The notes: a model not told the origin generated them from the sequence alone. DNA of 64,000 bases from Sclerodactyla briareus (GCA_026419785.1 JAODTK010004777.1:62001-126000); one strand, 5' to 3'; positions 20,701 to 29,735 are shown, counted from the first letter of the stretch. Translations and numbers: made by a program.

Positions 20701-22296
20701 ACCATATATACACCCCATATATAATGCACTATCATGACTCAATATGGCTCTGACATTTGAGTTCCGAAAATACTCCTCCAGTATCCTGTTCTGATGAACG
20801 AGTGTTCATCATGCACCGGATCATGATATTATTATAAGCTAACCTAACTTAAATGTAGTGTGACTATGTAAACATCTAACATGTTTTGTCAACAATATAA
20901 TTTTGCCCCCCAATGATCATTAGGGCCCAAACAGAAACACTATGCACACTGTATGTTTCAGAACACCTCTAATGTAATCACATAACTAAGGAGCACTTGG
21001 TCATTTTATAAAAGTTACCATTGTAAACTATGGTCCTAGGTGAGAAGGGTTTTCCCCTATCTCTGAAGTAGGTTGTGCAGACAATTCAACAGCGGATTCA
21101 ACCACCACGGGCTTTGTATTTGAGCCATCAAATAAGAATTAAGTACACTGACCTCTGCGTGACCTCTCAATCCCTGCAGAATGTTATACCCAAAGAGGTA
21201 TTTAGGTTCATTAAGGGTGTCACAAATTTCCCCTTTGCGTAAATGTTTCGAGTGAAGTAGCACATTACAATGTACATCAGCTGGGGAGAAAGCGAGCTTT
21301 GAAAAAATAAGTTGAAGAAAACCCCAACTCCACTATGGCATTATTAATTGAAGAAACACACATCCCTCAGTTTGGACACTGCTTACGCAGACATGAAAAT
21401 ACCTCTGCCCCCAACATAACCCTAGTGCACTGATCACATTGGCCTGATTTATGGCATGGAACTCAATGAATAGATAGCAATTCTTCTTCATTGTATCTGT
21501 TGTGTCACCCTCTAGGTTCATGATTAGAAGACTCTGGGTCAGCCGTTATGTGGGCCCAGGCAGGCACATGCTTTTGTTTGCATGCTGTGATTAGATTTCA
21601 ATCCGTCCAAATCTTAATACCCAATTCACTCTTCCCACTTCCATCCATCCCCACGGACTCTCTGCGATAGTGGTTTGTTTCCATAACTACCTAACCTTTG
21701 CAGCGGAGCGCAACTGCAGACACAGAGATTGTTCATTCGCATCCATCCAGAACAGCTCATGCACGTAGACTGCCTTGAGTTGAGAGTCCTATTCCAATTA
21801 TAAAATCAAATTTTCAAGCATTCAGTGTTTCCACATATTAATTATTTTTTGAGGTTTTTAAGCAGCGGTATGTATCAATTATCTGTGAATCATTTAAATT
21901 TCTGAATTCTGGAGTGTATCCGCCCACCGCTACGCAGACACTTCATGATTGCCTTTTGGTTATATTATTTGTTCTTCCAATGACATACTCTCGAGGATTT
22001 TGTTGCATTCTGAAATCCCCCCTTTTCCATTATGTCAATTGGAATCCAAATGTTTTGCAACTGCATGGTGGTCTCGGACCATAAATCATTCCTGCCTCAC
22101 CGACTCTCTCCTCACTGAAAATATATTGCAAGCCAGAGAGGATGTGTCCAATCATGTAGGAACGCAGGCCTTACCTCGCTGGCTGGTGGTCAGGACATAG
22201 TTTGACCCTGTCTGCAGCTCTGTCACCAGTATGGGACAGCCTTATACCTGGGAGGACACCCAGGTACCAGCTCTGTGAAGCTCTGATGGGGCACAT
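11681..22296 (-). CDS. MRPL9: Mitochondrial large-ribosomal-subunit protein bL9m (MRPL9) homologue, spliced, 3' incomplete
   Basis: bL9m is a nuclear-encoded protein imported into mitochondria; by homology with bacterial L9 it is an rRNA-binding protein of the large ribosomal subunit. Five minus-strand exons join in the order 22175-22296, 16112-16270, 14134-14258, 12894-12938 and 11681-11782. Their peptides run through SNYVLTTSQR, GVVVLRRKHPVKVKNTG, FVYEL-VEDTQHKAKKS, IKVI...DVPG, VGLKNDIV, LRDKLIPEGLAI-YASP, NLKARAVRLQ, and LRLEIHEDFEWDVLP. This order matches metazoan MRPL9, and the middle is the Ribosomal_L9_N domain (bacterial consensus MKVILLEDV..LGKKGD...N.LIP.GLA). Introns are about 5.9, 1.85, 1.2 and 1.1 kb and all follow GT-AG. 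Single-base frame corrections are needed in exons 1, 2 and 3 but not in 4 and 5. The C-terminal exon or exons are missing. Either the assembly is error-prone or the locus is a recently damaged, intron-bearing copy. The family call is firm; functional status is open. Confidence 0.82.
12080..12890 (+). repeat. Diverged relatives of the 310-bp satellite inside MRPL9 intron 4
   Basis: About two and a half diverged units are present. Recognisable blocks are gacctcagatggacc...ccctgaaacaataggattc (12112-12155), tgacctctggtgacctcagatgac (12416-12440), tatgagctccatccatc (12500-12516), and gccctctggggaccgcag (12690-12708). The orientation matches the 5.5-7.2 kb array, so it is antisense to the gene. 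The segment ends with gcatagaattccttgatttgtcaaggaat, the same terminal hairpin as at 7190-7212, abutting the exon 4 donor. Confidence 0.7.
12894..12938 (-). CDS. MRPL9: MRPL9 homologue exon 4 (45-nt linker exon)
   Basis: The acceptor ctcctcttttccttcag is followed by 45 nt ending GGAG before the donor GTAATT. In the phase set by exons 3 and 5 it encodes QDASGPKRLSLLAQE with no indel. It sits in the variable helical linker between the two halves of MRPL9, so the peptide alone is not diagnostic. Support comes from good splice sites, phase 0/0 compatibility and its position. The donor lies only about 7 bases from the end of a satellite-type element whose hairpin is at 12861-12886. Confidence 0.65.
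12940..13490. other. MRPL9 intron 3, unannotated portion
   Basis: AT-rich intronic sequence. No repeat family or exon is recognised between the exon 4 acceptor and the satellite relative that begins near 13490. Confidence 0.4.
13490..13970 (+). repeat. Satellite-related copy in MRPL9 intron 3
   Basis: Blocks similar to the 310-bp satellite are visible: cccatcaaggtggggtaaaattattgtgtttcacc (13513-13547, matching ggtggggtcaagttatcgtgtttac), agcatagggttcttgtacttcttataagaaagct (13837-13870), and caaggtttccagattta (13901-13917). It is more diverged than the tandem array and in the same orientation. Confidence 0.6.
14134..14258 (-). CDS. MRPL9: MRPL9 homologue exon 3 (VGLKNDIV ... LRDKLIPEGLAIYASP)
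   Basis: The acceptor ccttctaatttcttcgaacag precedes GAGTTGG at 14258. With the G carried from exon 2 the frame is GVGLKNDIVA, then VKKG, then ILRDKLIPEGLAI, YASP, NLKARAVRLQ. This is the second half of the L9 N-terminal domain (LGKKGD...RN.LIP.GLA.YA). Four single-base indels interrupt it: an extra T before GTCAAG, an extra A in GGGAATT, a missing T in ATTATGCC, and a missing base in CCTGGAATC. They sum to zero, so entry phase 1 and exit phase 0 still fit the neighbours. The donor is CAG|GTAGTC at 14133 downward. Confidence 0.75.
14400..15060. repeat. GC-rich repeat-like segment with a 19-G run
   Basis: This lies in MRPL9 intron 2. Bases 14700-14985 are notably GC-rich (ccggcgggtgggccgactgc, ggccaggcccggcctgg), unlike the flanks. 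A minus-strand proline-rich frame of 111 codons covers it and matches no family I know. An uninterrupted run of 19 G lies at 15006-15024. It may be a fragment of a transposable element. Confidence 0.35.
15220..16140 (-). repeat. 39-bp minisatellite made of the exon 2 / intron 2 junction, about 23 units
   Basis: Units recur every 36-44 bp (mean 39) from about 15248 to 16105. On the sense (minus) strand a unit reads GTCAAGGTCATACTGCTGG, then AAGACGTGCCAG, then GTAAGTCT. The first two parts are exon sequence encoding KVILLEDVPG, the conserved first strand of ribosomal protein L9, and the third is a consensus 5' splice site. Fifteen of the ~23 units keep an exact GGTAAGT (acttacc on plus); the others have one or two changes. 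The unit is 13 codons and reads GKSVKVILLEDVP in the exon frame with no stop. Single-base indels in many units break long frames. The exon-proximal unit overlaps the true exon 2 end. Confidence 0.9.
16112..16270 (-). CDS. MRPL9: MRPL9 homologue exon 2 (VVVLRRKHPVKV ... VEDTQHKAKKS ... DVPG)
   Basis: A strong acceptor (ttttgtctctactgtctgcag) precedes GGTGTCGTC at 16270. The peptide reads GVVVLRRKHPVKVKNTGLRF, then KPFLEEHFVYEL, then VEDTQHKAKKSIKVI...DVPG. VYELVEDT and KVIL.EDVPG are hallmark MRPL9/L9 segments. A missing G in GAGTTGTGGAG (near 16169-16173) breaks the frame between VYEL and VEDT. The exon stops at CCAG before GTAAGT (16106-16111), phase 1. The final ~30 bases plus this donor are the parent of the 39-bp minisatellite that continues directly downstream. 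The exon's own copy (ATATGCGGGAAGGAC) differs from the array consensus (ATACTGCTGGAAGAC) by two small indels and a substitution. Confidence 0.85.
16280..16975. other. MRPL9 intron 1, unannotated portion
   Basis: Sense-strand exon 2 acceptor sequence occupies the left end. Beyond it there is AT-rich DNA with no recognisable repeat or exon. Confidence 0.4.
16980..17350 (+). repeat. Old tRNA-derived SINE, diverged copy
   Basis: The head gtgtatgtagctgagtggtacc resembles a tRNA A box (TAGCTGAGTGGTA), and aggtcctaggactgaatattg lies where the B box should be, badly decayed. The body shares catctgatggggacgt, aggagcaggaa and agaagagaaggcggt phrases, in order, with the better SINE at 17817-18161. A 450-bp duplicated block follows both copies. 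Confidence 0.55.
17369..17816 (+). repeat. 450-bp direct duplication, copy 1
   Basis: The copy begins gcaagcaaattgtttcaatg and ends gcctgaatttataatg. It matches 18162-18612 at roughly 96-97% by eye, with a few single-base indels (for example ttcaaacc versus ttcaaaccc). The ends have no TG...CA and no obvious target-site duplication, so it is not a typical LTR. No gene is recognised in it. Confidence 0.85.
17817..18161 (+). repeat. tRNA-derived SINE
   Basis: The 5' head has an A-box-like tagcgtagcggtagagtgg (about 17826-17846) and a B-box-like gggttccattcc (about 17868-17879), spaced as in a tRNA. An unrelated body follows, containing ggccgtcggatgggacgt and ggtaccgggagcagg. Its 3' end passes directly into the second copy of the 450-bp block. 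It sits in MRPL9 intron 1, antisense to the gene. Confidence 0.75.
18162..18612 (+). repeat. 450-bp direct duplication, copy 2
   Basis: Second copy of the block at 17369-17816, in the same orientation. The two SINE copies that precede the blocks are far more diverged from each other than the blocks are. Confidence 0.85.
18670..19345 (-). repeat. 42-50-bp minisatellite in MRPL9 intron 1, about 14 units
   Basis: The plus-strand unit is cccctctactctcacagc, then actgaatagacaggcagg, then cagaggc with an optional cctgc. Periods are 42, 46 or 50 bp. On the gene's sense strand each unit carries TTTGCCTCTGCC, TGCCTGTCTATTCAG and then TGCTGTGAG, that is, a pyrimidine-rich tract ending in CAG, like a 3' splice site. 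The right half (19080-19320) has many single-base indels and the left half is nearly uniform. No exon is seen on either side. Confidence 0.9.
19430..19720 (+). repeat. Distant relative of the 310-bp satellite
   Basis: The order of phrases (agacctctgg...gacctcc, catgtatgggaaaccc, caccaaaatgttg, cctagggttcttatactcacccc) follows the satellite unit at 5.5-7.2 kb, strongly diverged. It is in the same orientation and lies within MRPL9 intron 1. Confidence 0.45.
19740..22165. other. MRPL9 intron 1, upstream part, unannotated
   Basis: No exon or recognised repeat. CpG-containing sequence near 19855-19880 and 20055-20080 and an AT/TATA-like stretch at 20690-20730 are visible but too weak to call regulatory. 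Confidence 0.35.
22175..22296 (-). CDS. MRPL9: MRPL9 homologue exon 1 (presequence and SNYVLTTSQR)
   Basis: The exon ends ...AGCCAGCGAG before a GTAAGG donor at 22169-22174. The last codons read SNYVLTTSQR with one base carried over, which lines up with the NFSLSQNRG segment just before VVVER in vertebrate MRPL9. An ATG at 22296 opens a frame MCPIRASQSWYLGVLPGIRL, rich in Arg/Ser and free of acids, as expected of a mitochondrial presequence. One extra base in AGGGTC near 22202 must be ignored to join the two frames. Alternatively this is an internal exon starting at 22219 after the acceptor ggtgacag. The splice to exon 2 needs one G fewer in the GGG at the junction. Confidence 0.6.
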
Positions 22297-23000
22297 AACT
22301 CTGGAACTGTGGATTGATAATTATAATAATAAACAATACTGGTTTAAATTCCAATCGGTGGTGTACCGAGAGATTGGGGGAGGGGGGTTGATGTCGTACC
22401 CAAGTGAAGTTTGCCTTATTTATAGATAAGCCTCACCCTCTCAATTGGCACATTCATTGCATTTGTGGTTTCCGAACCCCTGCTGTGCAACATTTATCAA
22501 CAACAGCTGTAGAATGTCTACTGAACAGTGGAAAGAATGGTTTATGTGTTGAAGATTTCCTTGGTCCACATGGGTGATTAGGTTTATGACCAAGCAATCC
22601 CCCCCCCCCTCTGCATACGCCACTGGTTCCAATGAGAGCATACTGCGGGAATACAAACACATAGCTGCACAATTATAATGAAATTGGCCAAACTACCTAC
22701 GAATCCTGCATGTGATCGGGTCTGTCGTAGACAAAATATATCGGAGAAAAATACATCTCGAAATGTATGAATCTGTGCAATGTAACCTGTGCTTGATGTA
22801 TAATCAGTTCAAAATTGATTTGACATGGCGACACAAAGTTGGAAAACATGCAGGTGTGTTTCTATGGGGGCATGAGTTTTAACATTTAACAATTTTAGCA
22901 TAAGCCTTGTGGAGGACATGTCAGGAAACCGAAAATACCTGTAACAAGCAGGACTCACAATGAGCGGGGGCCCAAGAGCAATTAGCTCCCTGAAATGCAT
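22297..23000. other. Sequence upstream of the MRPL9-like exon 1
   Basis: If 22296 is the start codon, the promoter should lie here, read leftward. A ccaat box-like element (22352-22356, plus orientation) and AT-rich DNA are present, but no CpG island or TATA box is clear. A C-run at 22600-22609 sits in repeat-like DNA. The absence of promoter character leaves open a further upstream exon. Confidence 0.3.
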
Positions 23001-23004
23001 CGAT

Positions 23005-23360
23005 GACCCCTGGTCCCAATAAAATTCATGAACCAGGGGCCATTTTCAGGGGAAATAGCCCCCGAACCGTTCCGCAGTTGATCACACCACACTGGCGTGA
23101 AAGATGCAGCATGCACTATTTCAAGGTTTTGTGAGCTAGACTAAAGTAACACTACTAATAATATGTGAGCCGTTCTGCGCTGGGGGTTTACTTACTGCAT
23201 GCTTACGCAATGCATGATATGAGAAATAATATATGCCCCTGGTCCTATCGAAATAACCCCTGGTCCTCATGCCATAATCCAAGAACAGCAGGGTTATTTC
23301 TGTTGAAAAGTAACCCCTGGTCTCTGTCGCCTTATTTCGACCGCCTGGTAAAAGTGGGTT
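23005..23360. repeat. Repeats of CCCCTGGTCC in both orientations
   Basis: cccctggtccc (23007) is followed by gaaccaggggcc (23031), giving a short stem, and then by cccctggtcc copies at about 23236, 23256 and 23310. Each is flanked by att or ataa motifs. It reads as a short degenerate inverted and direct repeat cluster. No coding signal. Confidence 0.5.
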
Positions 23361-23369
23361 CTCCCGACA

Positions 23370-23735
23370 GCTAGTCTTGCCTTATTCGTGATCATTGGTT
23401 CAACCACTCTGATCAAAATAGAAAGTTTTGCTAGTTTGCATATAATAGCAAGCAGAATCTAGAAGCATCACAGAGGAGGCTATAGTTTAGGTTGCTTTCA
23501 CCGCTGCTCCCGCCATTAAATTCATTGGAACTGAATTTGTAGCAGGTCTACCAGCTCTTGTGTAAAATGTGATAAATTATAAATTAGACTCATGTGACCT
23601 CCATGATCCCTCATCAGGACCGGAAATTTTGCATAAATCAGCAAATTAACCACAATAACTGACTTCCAACAACTCTGACTGATATGTTAAATCAATCAGA
23701 ACTGATGGGCAATGGCAATACCACAGATCCAACAA
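23370..23735. other. Unannotated DNA between repeat clusters
   Basis: AT-rich sequence with one octamer-like gcataaatcagcaaatta near 23630, as in the 8.8-9.3 kb repeat. No gene. Confidence 0.35.
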
Positions 23736-23739
23736 ACTG

Positions 23740-23945
23740 TCACAACTCACAATTTGCAAGAAACTATGCATATAGACACATAGACTATGTCCCTGCTCCA
23801 ATTCCTTGTTCCGAGCACACCTTCAAGAAGGCACACAGGTACTATTTTGATCTTTGGTATTATCCAACGGGTTTTCGACTCCCCATCTCCTGGTGGAGCT
23901 GATGCTCTACCAACTGTGCCAACGCACTCATTTAGGGGGTAGTTC
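23740..23945 (-). repeat. tRNA-derived SINE
   Basis: On the minus strand the head reads gagtgcgttggcacagttggtagagcatc, an excellent tRNA D-arm/A box, near 23895-23930. An anticodon-arm-like stretch follows, then a degraded B box ggggagtcgaaaaccc (about 23867-23882). The body continues to about 23740. This looks like a SINE head rather than a tRNA gene because the B box is broken and the acceptor stem does not pair. Confidence 0.65.
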
Positions 23946-23949
23946 CAAA

Positions 23950-24945
23950 CACATCCACCTAGCTCCTCTGATTCCAGCCATGGGTGCATCGCTAAAGGCT
24001 CAACCAATGATTACTTAATGCGAAGCTAATTTTCTACCCCACGTATTCATTGACCTCCACGCTAGCCCCCAATATAACCAGATTTTGGTTCACGTGGCCA
24101 TCCCCCATACCTCATTGGTGATGTATTGGGGTGTATTAAAAAACACTTAACCCATACATACATTTTCAGTGATGCCACTGGGAGTTTTCAAAAAAATCGC
24201 CCCTGAAAGTTGTTGAGATATTGCCATTGTTGGAATTGTTAGATTGGGCACATAAACAACACGATTGTTTGACACTTTTCTTCCTGATCCAGCAAACAAT
24301 TATTTGAACAGTAGCTCTAATGTTCTCCGCTTATCCTGTTTACTATAATTTTTTTCAGCCCAACTACTACAGGAAAACCTCTGTTATAAGGTTTAGAGCA
24401 CATAAACAATTGAACCACACACACGCATTCCTTTGGGCCACCTCATTGATATCATCAGAACAGGTTTGATGATAATCAACCTATGGTTGTTGTTTGGAAT
24501 TTTGCATTTTATGATTTTGTTTGTGAGTCTGCACTACCTGTAGTGAATAGATTAGTACCAGGAACAACAGGATTCATCTCTCATTATAGGCATGCCTCTC
24601 TCAAGTATGGAAGCAGTAGTATTTCTTCCAGTATATCCTTCATATATTGCTTTCACATTATATTATAATTATAGGTTCTACTTCAAGGCCATGCCCACTC
24701 ATATATTCAGATCAGCAAATTAGTCAACAATACTGACCATCCACTCAATACGGCAGAAAGTAAGGACAGCATTGGTCACTGTTAGTGTCCGATGCAGTAA
24801 TAACAACCAGCGATGATGAGATGGCTGGCGTTCTTACTTCTTAGTAACTTTTTGTTCAGTGGTTTCAATAAGAATAAGCCACCAACCTTGTGGTTGTGTG
24901 CCTCATAATACTACTGGTAATATAGATGTTCACTGATGTGAATAA
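23950..24945. other. Unannotated AT-rich DNA
   Basis: No repeat family, exon or RNA gene recognised on either strand. Confidence 0.4.
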
Positions 24946-24949
24946 AGGA

Positions 24950-25885
24950 GAAGAAACTGACAGAGGTTCAAAGTGGTAAGCCCCCTGGTCCGGACAGAGG
25001 TCCCCCCCCTTTTATTGATGAAATCGTTGACCGAACAGTTGTGTTTTCATTAGCTATTATTGAGAAATAAAAAAACTTGTGCAAGAGGAGTTGCTCTGAT
25101 GATGGAGGAGAGCAAATGTTTTCTCAATTTCAAGAAAGGCAATCGGTCCTCTTTTGTAACTTTTACAGGCCAGTGGTATTATAGTGTTGTCTGTTGTAAG
25201 GGGTAGGATCCATCATTCAGATCATATTTGATTTTTTCAATGAGTATAGTCTCATTCAGGGTTCTCAGCATGGTTTCAGGAAAAAATGTTTGTGTTGTGA
25301 CTAATTATGGAAGATGTTACTAGTTGCATTGACAAGGCAGTTTTGCTGTTGATATACAGGTTCCGGAACTTCCAAAAAAAAAAGCTTTTGACAAGGTTCC
25401 TCTAGAGGGCTCTTGTTTAAATTGTTAAATTTTTGGCCAATTAAGGAATGTCCTTAGTGACTTGTCAGTGGCTCATGGGCGTAAGTCTCCTTGGCAAAAG
25501 GTCACTAGTGGTGTTCCCAAGAATTTTTTTCGGGCCTTTACTTTTTCTGGCTTATATTGACGATCCCGAATTTGGTTGCATTCTCGGTTAAAGTTTGGCA
25601 GATGATACCAAGATAAGGGATCTTGATAAAAACTCCAAATGGCCTTCCAATGTCCATGTGTTTTCAATGCCGATAAGTGCGAAGTTATGCATGTTGGTTT
25701 CCACAATCGCACAGCTTCTTTCATTAGTCTACATGGGCAAAATATATCATCAGGTGAATCAGAAAAGGTATCATTGGCTGTTCATTTTGATTCTTCTTTG
25801 CAACCTTCTGAGCAGTATGGTTCGTTTGTGCACGCGGCTTTGGTATGCGGTACTAAGACTGCGAGCGCAGGCATTCTAGGCTCCG
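24950..25885 (+). pseudogene. LINE fragment: N-terminal and central reverse transcriptase
   Basis: Read on plus across frames, LTEVQSGKPPGPD at 24958 matches the PGPDG finger segment. SLIQGSQHGFRK follows near 25248-25283, then a KKAFDKVPLEGS motif A remnant near 25378-25412, GVPKNFF for GVPQG near 25510, and LADDTKIRD, the catalytic block, at about 25594-25620. FNADKCEVMHVGFHNR is near 25665-25710. Many frameshifts are present. After 25885 the similarity stops, so the C-terminal half is missing. Motifs match those of the element at 46.6-48.5 kb (DDTKF, CE.MHVGFHNRNASF), so they are probably one family. Confidence 0.8.
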
Positions 25886-25889
25886 ATCC

Positions 25890-28785
25890 GCAATATAGAT
25901 ATCATCTAATCCAAGTCTATGGAATTTCTTTTGTTTATCTTGTGATTCGCGTCGGGCCGGCGATGTCCCCGTGCAAGGATCCTATCCGTTGTGTGACCGG
26001 TGGGACCCAATTTCTTAGAGGTGTGAGTGGAAATTTCTCCTATGACTTAGCCTAGGCTAACTGTGAAATGCATCCTTTAAATTTTAACTGTAGCTGTCAT
26101 TGTCAGTTTGTCATCGCGTGCACACCTCATTATTTGTTTCAAATTGATTCCAAATTAGAGCCATGAAAAAATACTCTGTGACCTCCACTTAACGGGACCA
26201 ATATCAAACGGAAACTACTTAGACACACACAGGCCCTTATACTCAGTGCTCGAAAAATATTTTGAAATTTAGGAGCCCTCCGGGCCCCAAGTGGCTGATC
26301 TGGGTATCCCGAAAGGGCCGACTGTGGGGGTCCCAGTCAATTACCGGTGATTTAAAAAAATTACGTGCCAAAACAAAAACCTGAACTGAACTCTCGATCA
26401 TTCCCTTGGCCCCACTCTCATATTGCACTCGCGATTTGCTGGGGCCCTGCCATCTGTGGTGCCAATTCCACCAATGCTCTCTATCCCTTGAACCTTTGGA
26501 CTTGCCCCAAATACAAAAAACAATACACTCCCCACGTTTCCTCCCGCCCTCGCGAAAATAACTTTGCTAGGGTAGCGCGTACCTATATTTTTTGGAACTG
26601 GTATTACCGTTGTCCTGGCACTAGTATCGGTGCCGGTACCGGTATTCCGCTTGCCTAAAATAATGCTAGCGAGTCGTTATATTACACTGCAAACTTGCAG
26701 CTCACTGTATTCTATTGCCCTTCTTTTATACATCCTCTTTTTGAAGTCCAAAGAGTGGCCCCCAAATTATATATTTTGTATAATAAATGTTTGTACGTAC
26801 GTATGGCAAACAGCATATGTATGTGACCACTGTCCTGCTGGTACGAGGCAGATACATGTCCTACATTCTCCATACGTACATATGTAACCCCAGCCGGCCC
26901 GCCCGCACAAACAGGTCGCTAGTGCAATTGCCAGAAGGCCCTAACGTAACTGCGATCATTTTTAGCTAGAAAACTGAAGCAAGGCACAGTTTAAAATCAG
27001 CCTTAAGAGCCATCAGATTTGCGCTAAACCTTATGTATATTATTTTTCTCCCACCAATTGCCCAATTTAATCACCTTAATTCATTCATTAGAAGTGTTGG
27101 CCCACGCGAATTGCATAGCAGTATCGCGGATCGACGATCGCTAATAATTCCAGTCCTTAATCACAGAGTTAGTTAGAAACTCCCATAGATTTTAAGTGTG
27201 TGCGACTCAAAAGTTTTGTTGTCGGCGGCCTGTACCAAGTCAATAGGAGTGGCCGACTTGGTAGTTTGAGTAAGGCGCACTGTACATAATCAGTGGTAAT
27301 GCATTGTCAGAATGCAGTCCAACAGTCCGTAGGTGAGACCCCGTTGTTCCGAACAGGGCGATGTCTTGAAACTAGTGCCAACAGCATTGGGCGAGTAAGC
27401 AACATACATATATCTTTGGCATGCAGTTTTATTATTACGTAACCATTAAGCTGCGATGTCCATGGCAGCTGTGATATTCCGCAACACACTGGGGCAGTTT
27501 TATCATTCTCACAGTTGCGGATTGAGCTGCGATGTACGGGGCGGCTTGGATCCGGCGAAAACACATAATTCATATTTTTGGGCTGTTGGCAATATAATAT
27601 GGGCTCCGTATTACTGTACTTTTAACTTTACAGACTACAGATTGCGTTAGCCCCGGGCATTTCGCAACTGAAATCCTAGCCGACGGCAGGATGTGAAGCC
27701 CCGGGCTAACCGGCGCATACAGGATTTCTCGAGCCCTGCCAAGACTAGGTCATAACTGCTAAGTGCGATCCTAGCATCAATTTGCAATCATAACTTAAAT
27801 GAATGGCACTAGCTATGCCTCAGGCCTATATTTTCACATGATTCCGCACGCTGCCTATGGCCAGGCACTGTACTAGTTTACGAATCATAATGGAATCTGC
27901 CAAATCCAAATTACGAGGGGCTTTGGAATAGCCTCACAGTTCACAATGTTAGAACCTCCATTTAAAAATGGAGAAGATTCTTATAGGTACTTATGGATGC
28001 ATGAGAGACTTCACTGCTATTCCCGTTCTCGCTTCAACGGGCTTGGTACTTACGAGTTTCACTTTTTTCTACTCGGTAGGAATAGAATTTTGCAGGTGCA
28101 CGATAATATAATAGCCCATGGTGGCGTGCACGATAATATAATAGCTCCATGGTGCGCACACGATCCCAGCGCCCCCGCTCTTATCTTAAGGTTGTAGTTA
28201 GTAGTTTCACCAGTCCGAAATCACTTAAGGATGAATTAAAGGGCAAGTCTGAAGTCTTAATAGCTGCGGACGGCAAAATTCCTGTGGCGAATCCACTGCA
28301 TCTGTTCTTCACCAATCCACATTAACTGTTTGTTCACATTCAAATAATTGACCTTTACTGACAGCTGTCATAACCTTGGAATGGCTTGGAACGGGCTACT
28401 ACATTAGCCTAATCATTGCTATCCCCCCCCAGTGCCCAGCACAAATTACCCAACTAATCATTCCTACTTCCTAGGACTGTATATCAGCTATACATATACC
28501 AACAAAACTAATATGTGTACCAGCACAACTCCTAGGCATGTAGCAGTGAACAGTGTGAACTCCTGTATGACAGCAACTCAGTTGCTGACAGACAAATTAA
28601 ACAGTCCTCCCCAATTCAAGCAGTATGTCTGACAGCTCAGGGGAATAATGTAAACAAACCACTATCACAGAGAGCTCAATGGGGAGGGCTGTGGGTAGAC
28701 AAATGGGGTTTTAATGAATTAATTGAATCTAATCACACGGTGCAAACAAAAATGTTACTCAGCCTAGCAGTGGATGCTTCATCCC
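25890..28785. other. Unannotated DNA
   Basis: No supported gene. The region is mixed AT-rich and CpG-containing. A ttacgtacgtatgg cluster lies near 26790-26815, and a twice-repeated gtgcacgataatataatag phrase at 28096 and 28126, a 30-bp tandem duplication. Open frames here are short and overlapping. Confidence 0.4.
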
Positions 28786-28790
28786 ACTCA

Positions 28791-29128
28791 CCAAGTTTCA
28801 ACCTGATCGCACGCTACGGTCGAAGTTAGGAAGAACGTGGACGAACAGAATGGACGACCTAACCAACGAATGACAAGAAGAACGAACGAAACGAAACGAC
28901 GGACGGAGAGGAGCTGATGACTGCATTAGCTGCTTACCCGACAGCTAAAAATAGGGCAGGCCTGTTCTGACATTTTTAGTGCGGTTTCGGGAGCAAACTC
29001 TACAAGTCATAATTTTTTTTGGGTCTCTCGTTCGTTCGTTATTCGTTCTTCGTCCGTTTATGTTTCGTTCAAGTTCACTCAAAAGTCATAACTTCTAAAC
29101 CGTACATGCGATCAGGTTGGAAATAAGT
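28791..29128. repeat. Imperfect inverted repeat (~110-bp arms), foldback element
   Basis: The left arm (28791-28906) starts ccaagtttcaacctgatcgc and contains gaagaacgaacgaaacgaaacg. The right arm (29021-29128) ends gcgatcaggttggaaataag and contains ttcgttcgttattcgttcttcg. The arms are reverse complements with scattered mismatches and enclose about 115 bp. A G-run (29130-29140) borders the right arm. It looks like a foldback or palindromic non-autonomous transposon. Confidence 0.7.
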
Positions 29129-29139
29129 GGGGGGGGGGG

Positions 29140-29600
29140 GGCATGCCGTTGGGGGCATGCCACTGGATCGGCTGAATTACATTTTCGTTAGCATAGTGTG
29201 ATCAGATTTATTTTTATTTAAATACAAATATGATCACAATTAGTAGTCCCCCCCCCGCAGCAATTAGCGCAGCGCGTGGGGAGGCTCTCTTTTCAGGTTT
29301 TCAGAACTCTGTTAGGAGGTTTGGTTCACATCAATCACCCCCTATCTCTGCAGACCGGCAGCAGAAGGGGAGCTTTTTATTCGTCAGCACTGGGAATAGA
29401 GGAAATGGAGGACTACATGCAGTCTGTGGGAAATCGTCATCACGGTTTTGGATTCCTTTGTGATATGAAACCCCAAGGATCTTTGCAGGGGGGATTGGCG
29501 TATGGATTGCATGTAGCTGAATCCGACAGTATTCTCTCTGTTCATTAGTCCGTTCGACTTTTCTTTCTTTATGATCAGTCGAAACTTGGCGGGGCATCCG
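29140..29600. other. Unannotated, repeat-like C-rich segment
   Basis: A C-run at 29248-29256 followed by gcagcaattagcgcagcgcg. A plus-strand frame of 90 codons lacks recognisable domains. Probably transposon-derived. Confidence 0.3.
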
Positions 29601-29619
29601 CTGAGGCCGGACTAGGAAC

Positions 29620-29735
29620 CGTGTGTGTATGTGTGTGTGTGTGTGGTTGTGTGTGCATGTGTGAGAGGAGGGTTGGAGTGTGTATTGTTTTGTTGTTTGG
29701 TGTTGGTGTTTGTGTCGTGTGTGTGTGTGTGTGAT
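29620..29735 (+). repeat. (GT)n microsatellite
   Basis: Interrupted GT-rich tract with clean runs at 29630-29645 and 29718-29733. Confidence 0.9.

Noticed and set aside
23860..23935. Functional tRNA gene on minus
   Set aside because: Good A box, but the B box is broken and no acceptor stem pairs; a SINE body follows.
29276..29548. 90-codon plus-strand frame starting MGRLSFQVFRTLLGG
   Set aside because: No domain recognised; two frames are open in parallel over a C-run repeat, so coding is not supported.
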